Below the pieces are notes generated by a model that saw only the letters and a program-made list of their open reading frames with translations, was not told where the DNA came from and did not search any database. A stretch of 64,000 nucleotides of DNA from assembly GCA_002964805.2 (NCBI GenBank), contig PUDQ02000084.1, positions 620,001-684,000 of the forward strand, given 5' to 3'. The DNA is from Trametes villosa (lineage: Eukaryota > Basidiomycota > Agaricomycetes > Polyporales > Polyporaceae). Below, one piece after another: positions 1-9,880 of the stretch (positions are counted from its first letter, which is position 1; the number at the start of each line of letters is the position of its first letter). The translations under genes and the position numbers were made by a program.

Positions 1-1495
1 CTGATTCTGGCTGTTCTGTCTATATTCACCCCTTTAAACAGGGATAATGTGCTACTTCCTGTACTGGCTGATCCTTGTGAGTGTTTTCGGTTCAGGGACT
101 CAACGTGGCTCGCGCTGAAACGGCATGCTGGACCTGTAGATCCCCCTTATGTTCGTCTCGCCGCAGAAGATTCGGTGGTTCTTCCTCCTCAAGGCGGTGG
201 TCGTTCCGCCAGCATGGATCGCCATCCTCATATGGTCGTTCGTCAAGGTACCCGCGAATCAGGGCCTATTTGGACAGCATACAAAGCTGTCTGGAAGTAC
301 GCTCTCCTACGCATGGCTCAGCGCGCTCAATAGTGCGTTGGGCATATACTCGACTCTTGCCGTCAACATCCCGGACTTCACGGTGCGTATGACCTGCGCT
401 ATAGAAGGACTGCATGTGATACTTACTGGCTATGATAGCGGTACGCCAGGAACGAACGAGCGTGAGTTGATTTGCCTCTCCATCCCTCACAAGCTGTTCA
501 GAAGAGCGTCCTCGCAGGCAATACATCCAGCTTCTCGTGATCCCCATCGCCTTCACCCTCGTCGGCTTCATCGGTATCGCCGTAACATCCGCAGGGATAG
601 TTCTCTATGGCTCGGTGCTCTGGAACCCCCTGACTTTGATTGATCACTGGGACAACCGCCCTGCCGCCTTCTTCGCCGCCTTCACCTTCGCGCTCGCTAC
701 GCTTGGCACGAACATCTCTGCGAACACGCTCTCCGCCGCGAACGACATGACGGTGCTCTTCCCGAAATACATCAATATCCGTCGGGGGCAGATAATCACC
801 GCGGTCATCGGTCCCTGGGCCTTCGTCCCATGGGAGATTGTGACGACAGCGCAGGGGTTCCTGTCATTTATGAACGGATACACGGTTTTCCTCGGGCCCT
901 TCGCTGGCATCATGGTGGCAGACGTGAGTACAATTACCGCCACGATGTCTGATAGCGACTCAGCTGACACGGGTTGCGGATTAGTACTGGATCGTCCATC
1001 GTGGACGTGTGGACGTTCCGTCAATGTATCAGCCTTACGGGCGATATCGCTACACGTATGGCTTCGTGAGTTTGAGCACTTCTTGTGAGACATTTTGGCG
1101 AGAAGCTGATCGTAGCGATGTCTATCTCGTATAGAATTGGAGGGCGGTCGCAACATTGTCGGTCGCAGTGCCTCCGAACCTGCCCGGACTCATTGCGGCA
1201 GTCAACCCGGCCGTGAACGTCGGGGGCGCCGTCAAGGTCTTCGACTTCGCATGGCTGTTCGGCGTACGTGAACAAATTGCTCAAAGAAGTGTCTTGTTCT
1301 GATGGTCGCACCCTCCTCTCGCAGTTCTTTGTCTCGGTGACGGTATACTCCTTCCTGTCGCTGATATTCCCTGCGAAGGAGACCTTCATGGAGCATGCGG
1401 TCACCAGCCTTGACTCCGCGGAAGACTCGGAATCTGATAGCGCATCGCGCTTGGGAAAGCACTCAGTAGACGATGAGGTGCAGAATGTAGCGTAA
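1..1495 (+). CDS. NCS1-family permease (uracil/allantoin/uridine type), 3' part
   Basis: This is a plasma-membrane nucleobase:cation symporter of the fungal Fur branch (uracil, uridine or allantoin uptake). The gene starts before the window. Visible exons are 42-76, 140-382, a short one near 439-461, one from 502 into about 925, then about 965-1070, one ending near 1263, and the last ending at the stop at 1495. Family blocks seen are PQKIRWFFLLK, VNIPDFT/RYARNER, NPLTLIDHW, TLGTNISANTLSAANDM, the loop YQPYGRYRYTYGF and a C-terminal helix ending SLIFPAKETF. Together they give the last six or so membrane segments and a Ser/Asp-rich cytoplasmic tail. The junction between the 439-461 exon and the exon at 502 is off by one base in my reading, so either a splice site is misjudged or there is a frameshift. 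The family is certain; the exact substrate is not. Confidence 0.85.
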
Positions 1496-1577
1496 CGTTA
1501 TTATAAGGTCATGTCGGTGCGTGTCGTGCGACGTGTACAAGATGCTATACATGGTATTACATACTACCCGACGCCGT

Positions 1578-2423
1578 TCAGTAGATGTACGGGAAGAGCC
1601 GGTACGGCGTCCGCTTCGCCCACTGGTCCCACTGCGCCCCGAACTCCTTTCTCAGAACCGCGTCTTCCTTCGCCGCCCTCCTAATAAGGTTAACCGAGAC
1701 GAACGACAGGTATCCCACCGCTGCGAGCGCAGATAGCTTCGTCGACAGCCGCTCCCACAGCCCTGCCTCGACAAAGTACGACCCCGTACTCCAAAGCAGC
1801 GCGAAGTTCCCAGCGACCATGAGAAGCCACCCGGTGTAGCTCGGGTGGCGCACGAACGCGTACGGCCCGCTCGTGATGAGTGTGTGGTCGTCCTGCACGG
1901 CCATCTGCCAGGTGAAGAGCTTCCCGAGCGTGCGGTGGCACCACATGCGGATGGCGCCTCCTGCGATACCGAGGACGCACGCGGCAGCGCTGAGGGTTGT
2001 GATGCGCAAGGCGTCCGGGTGCAGGTGCCCGGGACCGGTGGGAAACAGGGTGGCGAGGACGCGGTTGGACGCGGGCAAAGGTACTGCCTGTGCCAGGAGT
2101 ACTCCTGCTTCTGCGACAGCGACGCCGCACAACGCCCACTGCGAACACGGGTTAGCGCATGGTCTGCGCGTGTTTGCGTGTCAGGTGGGACGTACCTTGG
2201 CAGCCGCGGTAACCGCCATCTGTACAGCGGTGGTGCGGGTCATGTAGTCCGGGATCGCGAACCGCCTCTGCTCTTCCGTCTGCGGGGGCGAACGCGGCGG
2301 CGTCATGCCCTGGAAGGTGCACACCGCATGACCGAGGAGAAGCGGGACCTTGAGCAGCGGTGTAGTGAGAATGGGCACGAGTAGGGCCGGCATGATTGTT
2401 TTTGCTGTGCCATCCTCCCGCAC
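1578..2423 (-). CDS. Isoprenylcysteine carboxyl methyltransferase (ICMT)-family protein
   Basis: Integral-membrane methyltransferase of the ICMT/Ste14 superfamily. Classical members methylate the carboxyl group of prenylated C-terminal cysteines at the ER, using S-adenosylmethionine. There are two exons: 2423-2196 and 2138-1578, joined in phase 0 across a 57-bp GT-AG intron. The protein is about 262 aa if it starts at 2423, or 252 aa from the Met at 2393, which begins a hydrophobic stretch and may be the true start. The SAM-binding signature RHPSYTGW and the C-terminal EFGAQWDQWAKRTPYRLFPYIY-type tail (written in part) are diagnostic, and about four hydrophobic helices are seen. Basidiomycetes carry several divergent ICMT-like paralogs, so activity on Ras or a-factor-like pheromones is not assured. 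The gene converges on the permease, with 82 bp between stops. Confidence 0.85.
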
Positions 2424-2927
2424 AGCGACGCGCTATATGACCAGCGGCCTTCGCGTCTTCCATACCTCGCAGCGATCAAAGGAGCGCGTATGATGGAACA
2501 CTTACGAGCGGGCACCGATAGCGGCGGGTGAAGCGAATGCTGTGGGATAGTGGGAACGTAACGGGCACACGTGTCTCCCAGGCGCAAGCGGCCCCCGATG
2601 TCCTGCTTTCCCGACCGGCCGCAGTAAACGCATCCCCGAGGTGGGCGGGATGATGCTGAGTAGAGAGCTCAGTTCGGCTCTCGGGCGAAGTATCTGCCCA
2701 GGGATCGCAGCGCAGGACGACAACTTCCCGTGGGGGCTCTTTGCCCAGGAGAAGGTATGTGGATTCTGAGCAGCAGAAGCTGAGGCAAAATCCGATGCGC
2801 ACAGTGTACGAACGCATCAACCATGAGAATGTGTACCCACAAGTAATATATACATCAGATTGGTGTCCAGGTACCTCTACTTAACTTACGAACAACTGAG
2901 CAGTCAAAAACGCTTCCTCCCGCGTCG
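2424..2927. other. Intergenic, no gene seen
   Basis: Lies between the ICMT-like start and the GMC oxidoreductase stop, both on the minus strand, so it should hold the promoter of the first and the terminator of the second. Open frames here lack codon bias and recognisable motifs. Confidence 0.5.
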
Positions 2928-5292
2928 TTAGCGAGACAGCGGGAGACCATGGTCCTGCTTGATGAGATCCGCCGCCCGTTCCGCGATAGCGTATACCGGA
3001 GCCTGCAGATGGGCACCAAAGATGTGTGGCTGAAAGCGGTGTGGATCAGCACATCATTGCGGTGCCGCCCGAATGCAGTGTCTGGTACTCACGAATACAG
3101 AAGCGTCGACGACCCTGAGGCCGCCGACGCTCTTCACCCGCAGGTCGGGGTTAACGACGCCGCTCGAATCGTGCGCGCTTGACATCGCCGCCGTACCCAT
3201 GGGGTGCCGGAAGGTGGTCGCCATGTCGCGGATGTATGCGTGGATGTCGGCGTCCGTGGTTGTGCGGGCAGCGCCCGTGAAGGGCGCAATGATGAAGTCT
3301 TTCCATGCCGGCGCGCCTGCGAAACGATGTGCGGCCTTCACTGCCTCGGTGAGGATCGCCAAGTCAGACTCGGTTTGCATGAACGCTGGGTCGATCAGAG
3401 GCGCGTCGAACGCCGATGTAGACGCTAGTCTGACTGAGCCGCCTGCACGAGATGTCAACGAGGTGTGCGAATGAAGAGCGATCGGAAACGTACGAGAAGT
3501 GGGCGACACGAGCGCGACACACATACTCATGAAGCTACCCGTCGCGGGTGCAGGCTGAGTGAAGGAGAGGAACGAGTTCTGGTGGGCATTACCGGTTGTT
3601 AGCAAAGAGGGCCTTGAGATCGTAGACGAAGAGACTACTCACCCCGAAGGTGAGCTCGAAATGAGGCGACAACGACCCTGCCGTCGGATCACCGAACTCC
3701 TTCAGGACGGACGAGTTCGAGGGAAGGCGGAACCAGCCAATCTGGTTCGCGCCCGGGTTGTTCGCGATCGGGCCCTGCTTCTTCGAGTTGTACAGCGCAA
3801 GGAGCTCGTTCATCAGCGCGGGGTCTCTGTTGACACGGTCGAGCGTGTCGTTGCTGTTGACCTGCCACTGGAGCGGGACCCAGGGGTGGTCTTGCATGTT
3901 CTTCCCGACGTCGGGCAGGTTCACGACAGCCGACAGTTTCTGTGCGGAGAGCTCCGCGCGGTCTCCGATGCCCGAAAGCATGAGGATCTGAGGGGTGCCG
4001 ATGGATCCTGTAAATAAGGGTGAGCGAGAGTATACGCGCGTGCGTCGCTGTACGGACCTGCAGAAAGGATCACCTCCTTGCCCGCCGTGAGTTGCACTCG
4101 AGGACCTAAAGTATGTTTAGTAAGAGGACACGCTTCCAACGCGCAAGCGCGAAACATACCATTCGGACTCTGAGCTATCTCGACGCTTAAGAACACAGGA
4201 GTTGTGGAAGAGCGGTTGGTTTGGATAAGCCGTGTCACCCGTGTGCCGATGAGGACGTCGAGGTTTGGCCTCTTGAGCGTTTGCGCAGACAAGAATGCCG
4301 TGGCAGCGCTACTGCGAACGCCATGTCCGATCGTTGACTGCAACCAACCTTCGGGATACGGGTCAGTAAACCGACCCCTGTTGGCCTAGTGAGAACTGCC
4401 GCTCACCGACACCCAAAGGGTTCCCGGAGTTCATGTCAAGATTGAATGGGAACTCCGGTAGCTGTGTAGTAGTTCGGACGACCCGTGCATCGAGGACGCT
4501 CGCATTCCCAGGCAAACTTGTCAAAAGCGGCCCCGACTTCCCATGCACGCGGGGATCAACCTGTCCAACTGTAATGTGACCGTCAGCTGGTGGCGACAGC
4601 GATTCCGTCTGTGGGTATATTAGCGGTACTTCTTGTCAACTGCACCATATGCCTCACCTTCATGATATATGGGAGTATACGCTTCCATGACCACCCGTCG
4701 TCGCCGGACACGCGCGCCAGCCTGTCGAACTCGTCCGAGGACCCTCGTGTGTAGAACATGAAATCTGTCAAAGACAGTTCAATACATGGACTGGGCGCTG
4801 ACATATAGAAGCACGCACTTGTGGAGCTGCTGCCGCCGAGGACGTGCCCGCGCGGGTATGGGACCGTGCGGTTCTGCAGCGCATTCTGGGGTACCGTGGT
4901 GTAGTTCCAGTCGAACGTTGCATCTATCTGTGACACAAAGTACGGGACTTGGATCTCGTCAATCTTGGCTCCTTCGGCGTTGCTGAGAGTAGCGTGAGCA
5001 TCGGGCATCCGATGGACTGGGCGGGTACTTACTTGACGCCTGCCTCGACAAGGAGGACTTTGACAACAGAGTTTTCGGTGAGACGGTTTGCGAGGACCGA
5101 CCCCGCTGTTCCACCTGCAGACGACAATGAGTGTGAGGAGCCGAGTACGAGAACGAGAACGACGGGCTCACCCCCGACGACGATGAAGTCGTAGGATTTA
5201 TGAGCGACCTGAGTATGGTCGGTAAGTAGGGACGCCGAAGACCGCCCGAGCAGATACAGGAAGCTCAAGGACGAAAGAGAGCGAGAGAACAT
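2928..5292 (-). CDS. GMC oxidoreductase (aryl-alcohol oxidase-like, CAZy AA3), secreted
   Basis: FAD-dependent oxidase/dehydrogenase of the glucose-methanol-choline family. Fungal relatives oxidise aryl or aliphatic alcohols and make H2O2 for lignocellulose attack. Translation starts at 5292 with a signal peptide (MFSRSLSSLSFLYLLG). The dinucleotide-binding motif VVGGGTAGSVLANRL follows, interrupted by an intron inside the glycine run. Later blocks, in order: EAG; PRGHVLGGSSS (PROSITE GMC signature 1 region); FYTRGSSDEFDRLA; GPRVQLTAGKEVILSAG; a PDVGKNMQDHP block; and the catalytic HPMGTAAM with a second His near the C-terminus (HIFGAHLQAPVYAIAERAADLI). At least six introns are needed. The stop is at 2928. 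All expected catalytic blocks are present, so the gene looks intact. The exact alcohol substrate cannot be read from sequence. Confidence 0.88.
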
Positions 5293-6147
5293 CGCAACAG
5301 GGGATTGTGGCGCACACCAAACGTGGACGCGTCGGCGGAGAGGTCTAGCCTGCACGTCAAGCGACGGGCTCGCCTAAATATCATGGTGGAGAATGTCAGA
5401 TCAGAGCCGACGAGTCACGGCGCCGATGCAGTGATAGCCTCACTTTGTTCCCAGCATCGCAAAGCTGGGGTTGCAGGGCCGGAGGACGCCAGATCAGGGT
5501 GCATGCACACACGGCCTGAACAGAGCCTCAGGCTCATGATCTTGGCGAACCCAGTGCATACGGGCCCGCTCTTCTCGGTGACGGACATGGCCCAAACGTC
5601 TGTCAAATGCAGCGCTCTCACCCGTGAAGCAAGGCACTCGATGAAGGTTCGACGGAATCCGGATCTCACCGCCAGCGCGGGTCCGGTCCAATCATCAGGG
5701 TCTGTCCACGGAGCTGCTGTGCGGACGCACGCCTAAACGCAGGGTGTGTGCGACCGGGATTGCGTAAAGCTTCCGTTGCGCCCTCCAGGGGCTGGGAAGA
5801 TGCCGACAGGATGCGCAGTTCACAGCGCAGCGTGCCGTTTGATGGATCCTGGGGCATCAACAACTCATCCGTGTAATATGCAGTGCATGAGAACGCTACT
5901 CCCAAGGAGGACGTGAAGCACCCGCCAGGGTCGTTAGAACTAGTTGTGCGCGGGAAGTTCGAAGAAATATGGACGTACACATCCTGATCGCAATACGTGG
6001 CCGCACGCAGTTCGAATCCGCCCTAGGTGCTAGCCAACATTTCATGATGAATAGCCCCCGTTACACGATGCCAGCTGACATTGTTCAGCAGCAGTACGAT
6101 TCTAAGCCGGTACTACCCCCGCAGACATCGTAGCTAGGCGCTCGTAA
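5293..6147. other. Intergenic, upstream of GMC oxidoreductase
   Basis: This 855-bp stretch separates the 5' end of the oxidoreductase from the 3' end of the first GST-like gene, both minus strand. I see no coding exon or repeat. Confidence 0.45.
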
Positions 6148-7103
6148 TCAGTGAGAAGGCCCCGTCTGACGGAACTTCTCGGCACGCTGTTGGAACTTCT
6201 GCTTGACGGTTGCCTGCGGGAGGTCTTAGTCTAAACCGGTACAAGCTCAGTGACCGCGCTCACCTCATCCCACGTCTTGGCCATACTCGGGCGCGCCATG
6301 TTATCCTCGATGTACCGATGGAGCCGTGCGTACTTGGGGGACTCGAAGAGGTCCAGAGCTTTCTTGGTCGAAGCGGCGTCTAGCATGCCCAGCCCGTGCT
6401 TGAACGACATGTGCACGCGGGTAAGGAAAGGCATGATGGTCGCGTCGGCGATGGACCACTCGCCCACGGCGAACCCCGTAGGCGGGAGCAGGGTTTGGAG
6501 GTCGTCCAGAGCCGCGAGAAGCTCTTCCGCCCCGCGCCCGAAGAGGAAGTCGATGAAGGCTTTGGGGAGCTTCGTCTCTACAGCGTTGTAGAAGAGACGG
6601 GCGCGAGCGCGGAGCGCGGGGTCTGCAGGGAGAAGATTGGCTTCCGGGAAGATGTCGACGAGGAATTCGAGGATCACAAGAGACTCGGGGATGCCGACGG
6701 CGTCAGGGGAGAGCGCCTCGTCAGGTCCGAGCTTGGGGCCGCCGTAAACGAGGTAAGGAACCTGGTGGGCTTCGGATGAAGACGTGCGACTAGAGGGGGT
6801 AGCGAATTTGGCGTACCTTAGCAGGACCAGGATAGACTTTCTTCTCATACCAATCCGGCTTGTCCACCAAGTCGATCCATATGAGATCGTACGCGGCTTT
6901 CGCCTCTTCGAGAACCAACCGGACCTGCGACATGGCGTTCCTGTTATCCATCTGGACGTTTTATGCCAAGAGTCCGCATACCCTGTGCGGATACGGGGAG
7001 TCCTGTCATAACGATCAGTAGCCAGTACATTGAAGCAGCGCAGGAGCGCGAAGATATCACATACCAACGATGCATAGAGTGTGAGTCGCTTGTGTTCAGA
7101 CAT
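6148..7103 (-). CDS. Glutathione S-transferase-like protein, Ser-type active-site loop (copy 1)
   Basis: Thioredoxin-fold plus all-helical C-terminal GST of about 245 aa, probably cytosolic and acting in detoxification or glutathione-dependent chemistry. Exons: 7103-7065 ([13 protein letters not shown]), a 21-nt microexon 7002-6982 (DSPYPHR), then [19 protein letters not shown]..., a long exon from [11 protein letters not shown] to KTWDE ending at 6264, and a last exon 6213-6148 (ATVKQKF...). The last exon is missed if one reads straight through the donor at 6263. The layout matches fungal omega-like GSTs, but Ser stands where omega enzymes have the catalytic Cys of CPFA. Cis-Pro (KVPYLVYGG) and the ESLVILEFL glutathione-binding block are present. 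It is paired head-to-head with copy 2 and shares its gene structure. Confidence 0.88.
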
Positions 7104-8470
7104 GCTGGTTTTCCGATACGACCACGATGTGAATGGTGGCCCAAGACAGCGATCTCTAGTATGCCAGCAGCAGAGCGCTGCTTATAGCGGTGGAACTTGC
7201 GGTGATACCGCACATCGCCGGCGTCGCCTGAAGGTTATCGGCATTGTCTAGTGACTTCTGAAGACACATGGGGATGCGACTGCGGCGAACCGCGATCATG
7301 TGCGGACAGTCCAGGCTTCACGCGAAAAGCCGAAGAGACTACAAGAAAGAGACGCATAAGCAAGCTCAGGATTGACAGGGTGCGTTGTATTGCATTTTCT
7401 CTCTTCTGGTTAACCGGAGGAGGTAGAAACTGCCGCGGTGCATTTTGTAGGTTAGACTAGCTGCAGTCGCCGAGGTACGATTCCGACTCGGCGAAGAGTG
7501 TGATGTGAGTTGCGTCCCAAACACTGGTCGAGATACGGCCGCACATATCATGCACAGTTACTTTGCTGAGATTGTTGAGTACCAGCCCCAGCCCCAGGGC
7601 AGTTCAGTACTAAGACAGCAGTGACGGTTGTCAGTGGGAAGTAGAACGCGAATCGACTGGTTGGTAGTTACACAGAACGTTGCCGAAGGTAGCGCCATAG
7701 CCCAATTCGACCAGCGGAGTTGCCTACAGCTTTACCTGAACCAATCAACGCTCAAGGACGTAAGCGGCGATCACTCGGCTCCTCCTGGCGAGCTCTGTCG
7801 TGCACGAATACGGAAGTCGTCGTAGTTGTCCTCATGTTCTTCTCTCCTACCACGACAGATTCCCGAACGATCTATGCAGCGCGACCAGGATATTGACCAG
7901 GACACTACTTATCCTTCTCGCGACTTGTCAGCGACTCTTAACCCGTTAGGGACCCGGAAACCCGTCTCAGCCAGACACCGGCATCCGACGTAGGCCGCTG
8001 CGGAATCATCTTTCCCCGACCAGTTCGGACGAGTGAGAAGTGTCTCCAGCGAAATTCAGAGCGCAAAATACACACTGCGATCTCGATGATATAGCATCAG
8101 AAGGCATCTGACAAGTGCGATGGGCGGTATGTAGTGCGCTGTCAGTGGTGCCGCGGGATCGCACAGTACGAATGCTTTCTGGCCGCGGCGATTGGTAATC
8201 GAGACACCTACGGCGCAGGTATGGTTCTGTTCAAACGACATATCCGCAGGCGCTGTCTGTGGGCGCTCAGCGCTCAGCAGCCGTGCATGCTGCCAGGAGG
8301 ACACGCGTCCACTCGGTGCATGGCCGCGGGGCTGCCGATGGTACGCGCAAGTCGGTCCAGCACGAGCGGCGAAGGCCCGTCGCGTCGTTCAAAAGGTGCA
8401 GCGGAAAGGGCACGATGATGAAGCATTCCATACATAGCCAACCCCAAGCTCTCTCAAGGTACTGCAAGCA
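7104..8470. other. Bidirectional promoter region of two divergent GST genes
   Basis: The 1367 bp between the starts of two divergently transcribed GST paralogs hold no supported exon. The region must include both promoters. I cannot point to a convincing stress-response element by eye. Confidence 0.5.
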
Positions 8471-9471
8471 ATGGCCGAGACGAAGAGAATCACGCTCTAC
8501 GCGGCTGCGGTTAGTTTCTGCGTTCTCTTTGGAGTACTCAGTTTTGTTAACCTCTAGCGCGATTGTATAGGACTCTCCTTTCCCGCACAGGGTGCAGTCC
8601 CTTCCGCTCTGCTATACTACACCGTGCTAATCATCTTGAGCACAGGTTCGTCTCGCCCTCGAAGAAGCCAAGGCGACGTACGATATCATCTGGATCGACT
8701 TGATCAACAAGCCCGAATGGTACGAAAAGAAGGTCAACCCCAAAGGCGGCAAGGTCGGTCGGAATTTTACGCCCTTCTCGATAGCCCTGTTAACGTCTTT
8801 CACAGGTGCCCTTGCTCGTCTACGGTGGCCCGAAGCTGCACCCGGACGAGGAGCTCCCGGCCGACGTGCCCACGTTGACCGAGTCGACCGTCATCCTGGA
8901 GTTCCTTGCCGACATCTTCCCCGGTGCCCACCTCCTCCCGGCTGACCCTATCTTGCGTGCACGCGCCCGCCTGTTCTATCAGATTGTCGACTCCAAGCTC
9001 CTCATCGCGTTCCTGGGCTTCCTTTTCATGAAGGCACCCCTGGAGAACCTTCACGCAGTCCTCGAGACCCTCCAGGGTATGCTTCCGCCGACCGGATACG
9101 CTGTTGGAGAGTGGTCGATCGCAGATGCGGCGTTCGTGCCCGTCCTCCTGCGCTGGGTCCTGTCGCTCGACACCGGGCTGGGAGCGTTTACGCCGGAGGC
9201 TCACAAGGAGGCCAAGGACGCCTTCGAGTCTCCCCGTTTTGCGCGGCTGCGCAAGTATCTCGAGGACGTCAAGGCGCGCCCCAGCCATGCCAAGACGTAT
9301 GATGAGGTGTGTGCATTCGCACAGACAGCTGCTCTACGGTGGCAAGAATCTGGTGATTGACTTTCTCAACAGGAGGAGTTGAAGGAGAAATTCATGCAAC
9401 GCATGGAGAGGTTCTACAGGACCGGCGTAATCAACAGTGAGATGCGTGTTCCTATTTCTGGGGCTCATTAG
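8471..9471 (+). CDS. Glutathione S-transferase-like protein, Ser-type active-site loop (copy 2)
   Basis: Close paralog of the divergent gene at 6148-7103. Exon 1 codes MAETKRITLYAAA. It is followed by a 21-nt microexon 8571-8591 (DSPFPHR), then VRLALEEAKATYDIIWIDLINKPEWYEKKV, a long exon from [14 protein letters not shown] to KTYDE ending near 9306, and a last exon from about 9372 (EELKEKFMQRMERFYR...) to the stop at 9469-9471. A further small intron may exist near the last 40 bases (a GTGAGA sits at 9437). The N-terminal thioredoxin half and the helical C-terminal half ([19 protein letters not shown]) are complete. Ser replaces the omega-class Cys, as in copy 1. Confidence 0.86.
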
Positions 9472-9880
9472 GTACCCTATGAACTAGTATCACCGTTTGT
9501 TATGGGGTTGGTGGCTGATGTTTTCGGGAGGAGTTCCGGCGGGAGGGCGCTCGTAGGACGAGTATCGGCGGAATTTTGTTCGAGTATTTTCCACCCGTCG
9601 CCAGATTAGCTTGTAAACCTATGTATGTTTGGAAGATCCGCGATTGCCTTAAAAATATACCGCTGTAAGATGAGAACACTCGACTCAAGCTCGGACGCGA
9701 CGGTAGCGAGAAGTGAGTGAGACTAGCGCCCAACGAGCGCCAGCTGAGCAATCGGGAATTGCCGACCAAAGTTTGGTGGCTCGAGGACGCAACTGCAGCA
9801 TCCTTCAACGCCGTCCACGACGTCGAGGACTCCCTCGGCGACCCCTCTTCCCTCCCCCCACTCTCTTTTCTGCTGTCATC
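9472..9880. other. Intergenic, BRR2 promoter and 5' UTR
   Basis: 409 bp between the GST copy 2 stop and the BRR2 start. A long frame is open upstream of the BRR2 ATG, but its peptide is low-complexity and unlike BRR2, so I treat it as 5' UTR. Confidence 0.5.

Noticed and set aside
2476..2820. 114-codon minus-strand frame between the ICMT-like and GMC genes
   Set aside because: No motif, poor codon bias, overlaps other open frames.
5990..6040. GTTCGAATCC, resembling a tRNA B box
   Set aside because: Flanking bases do not form a T-stem and no cloverleaf can be drawn on either strand.
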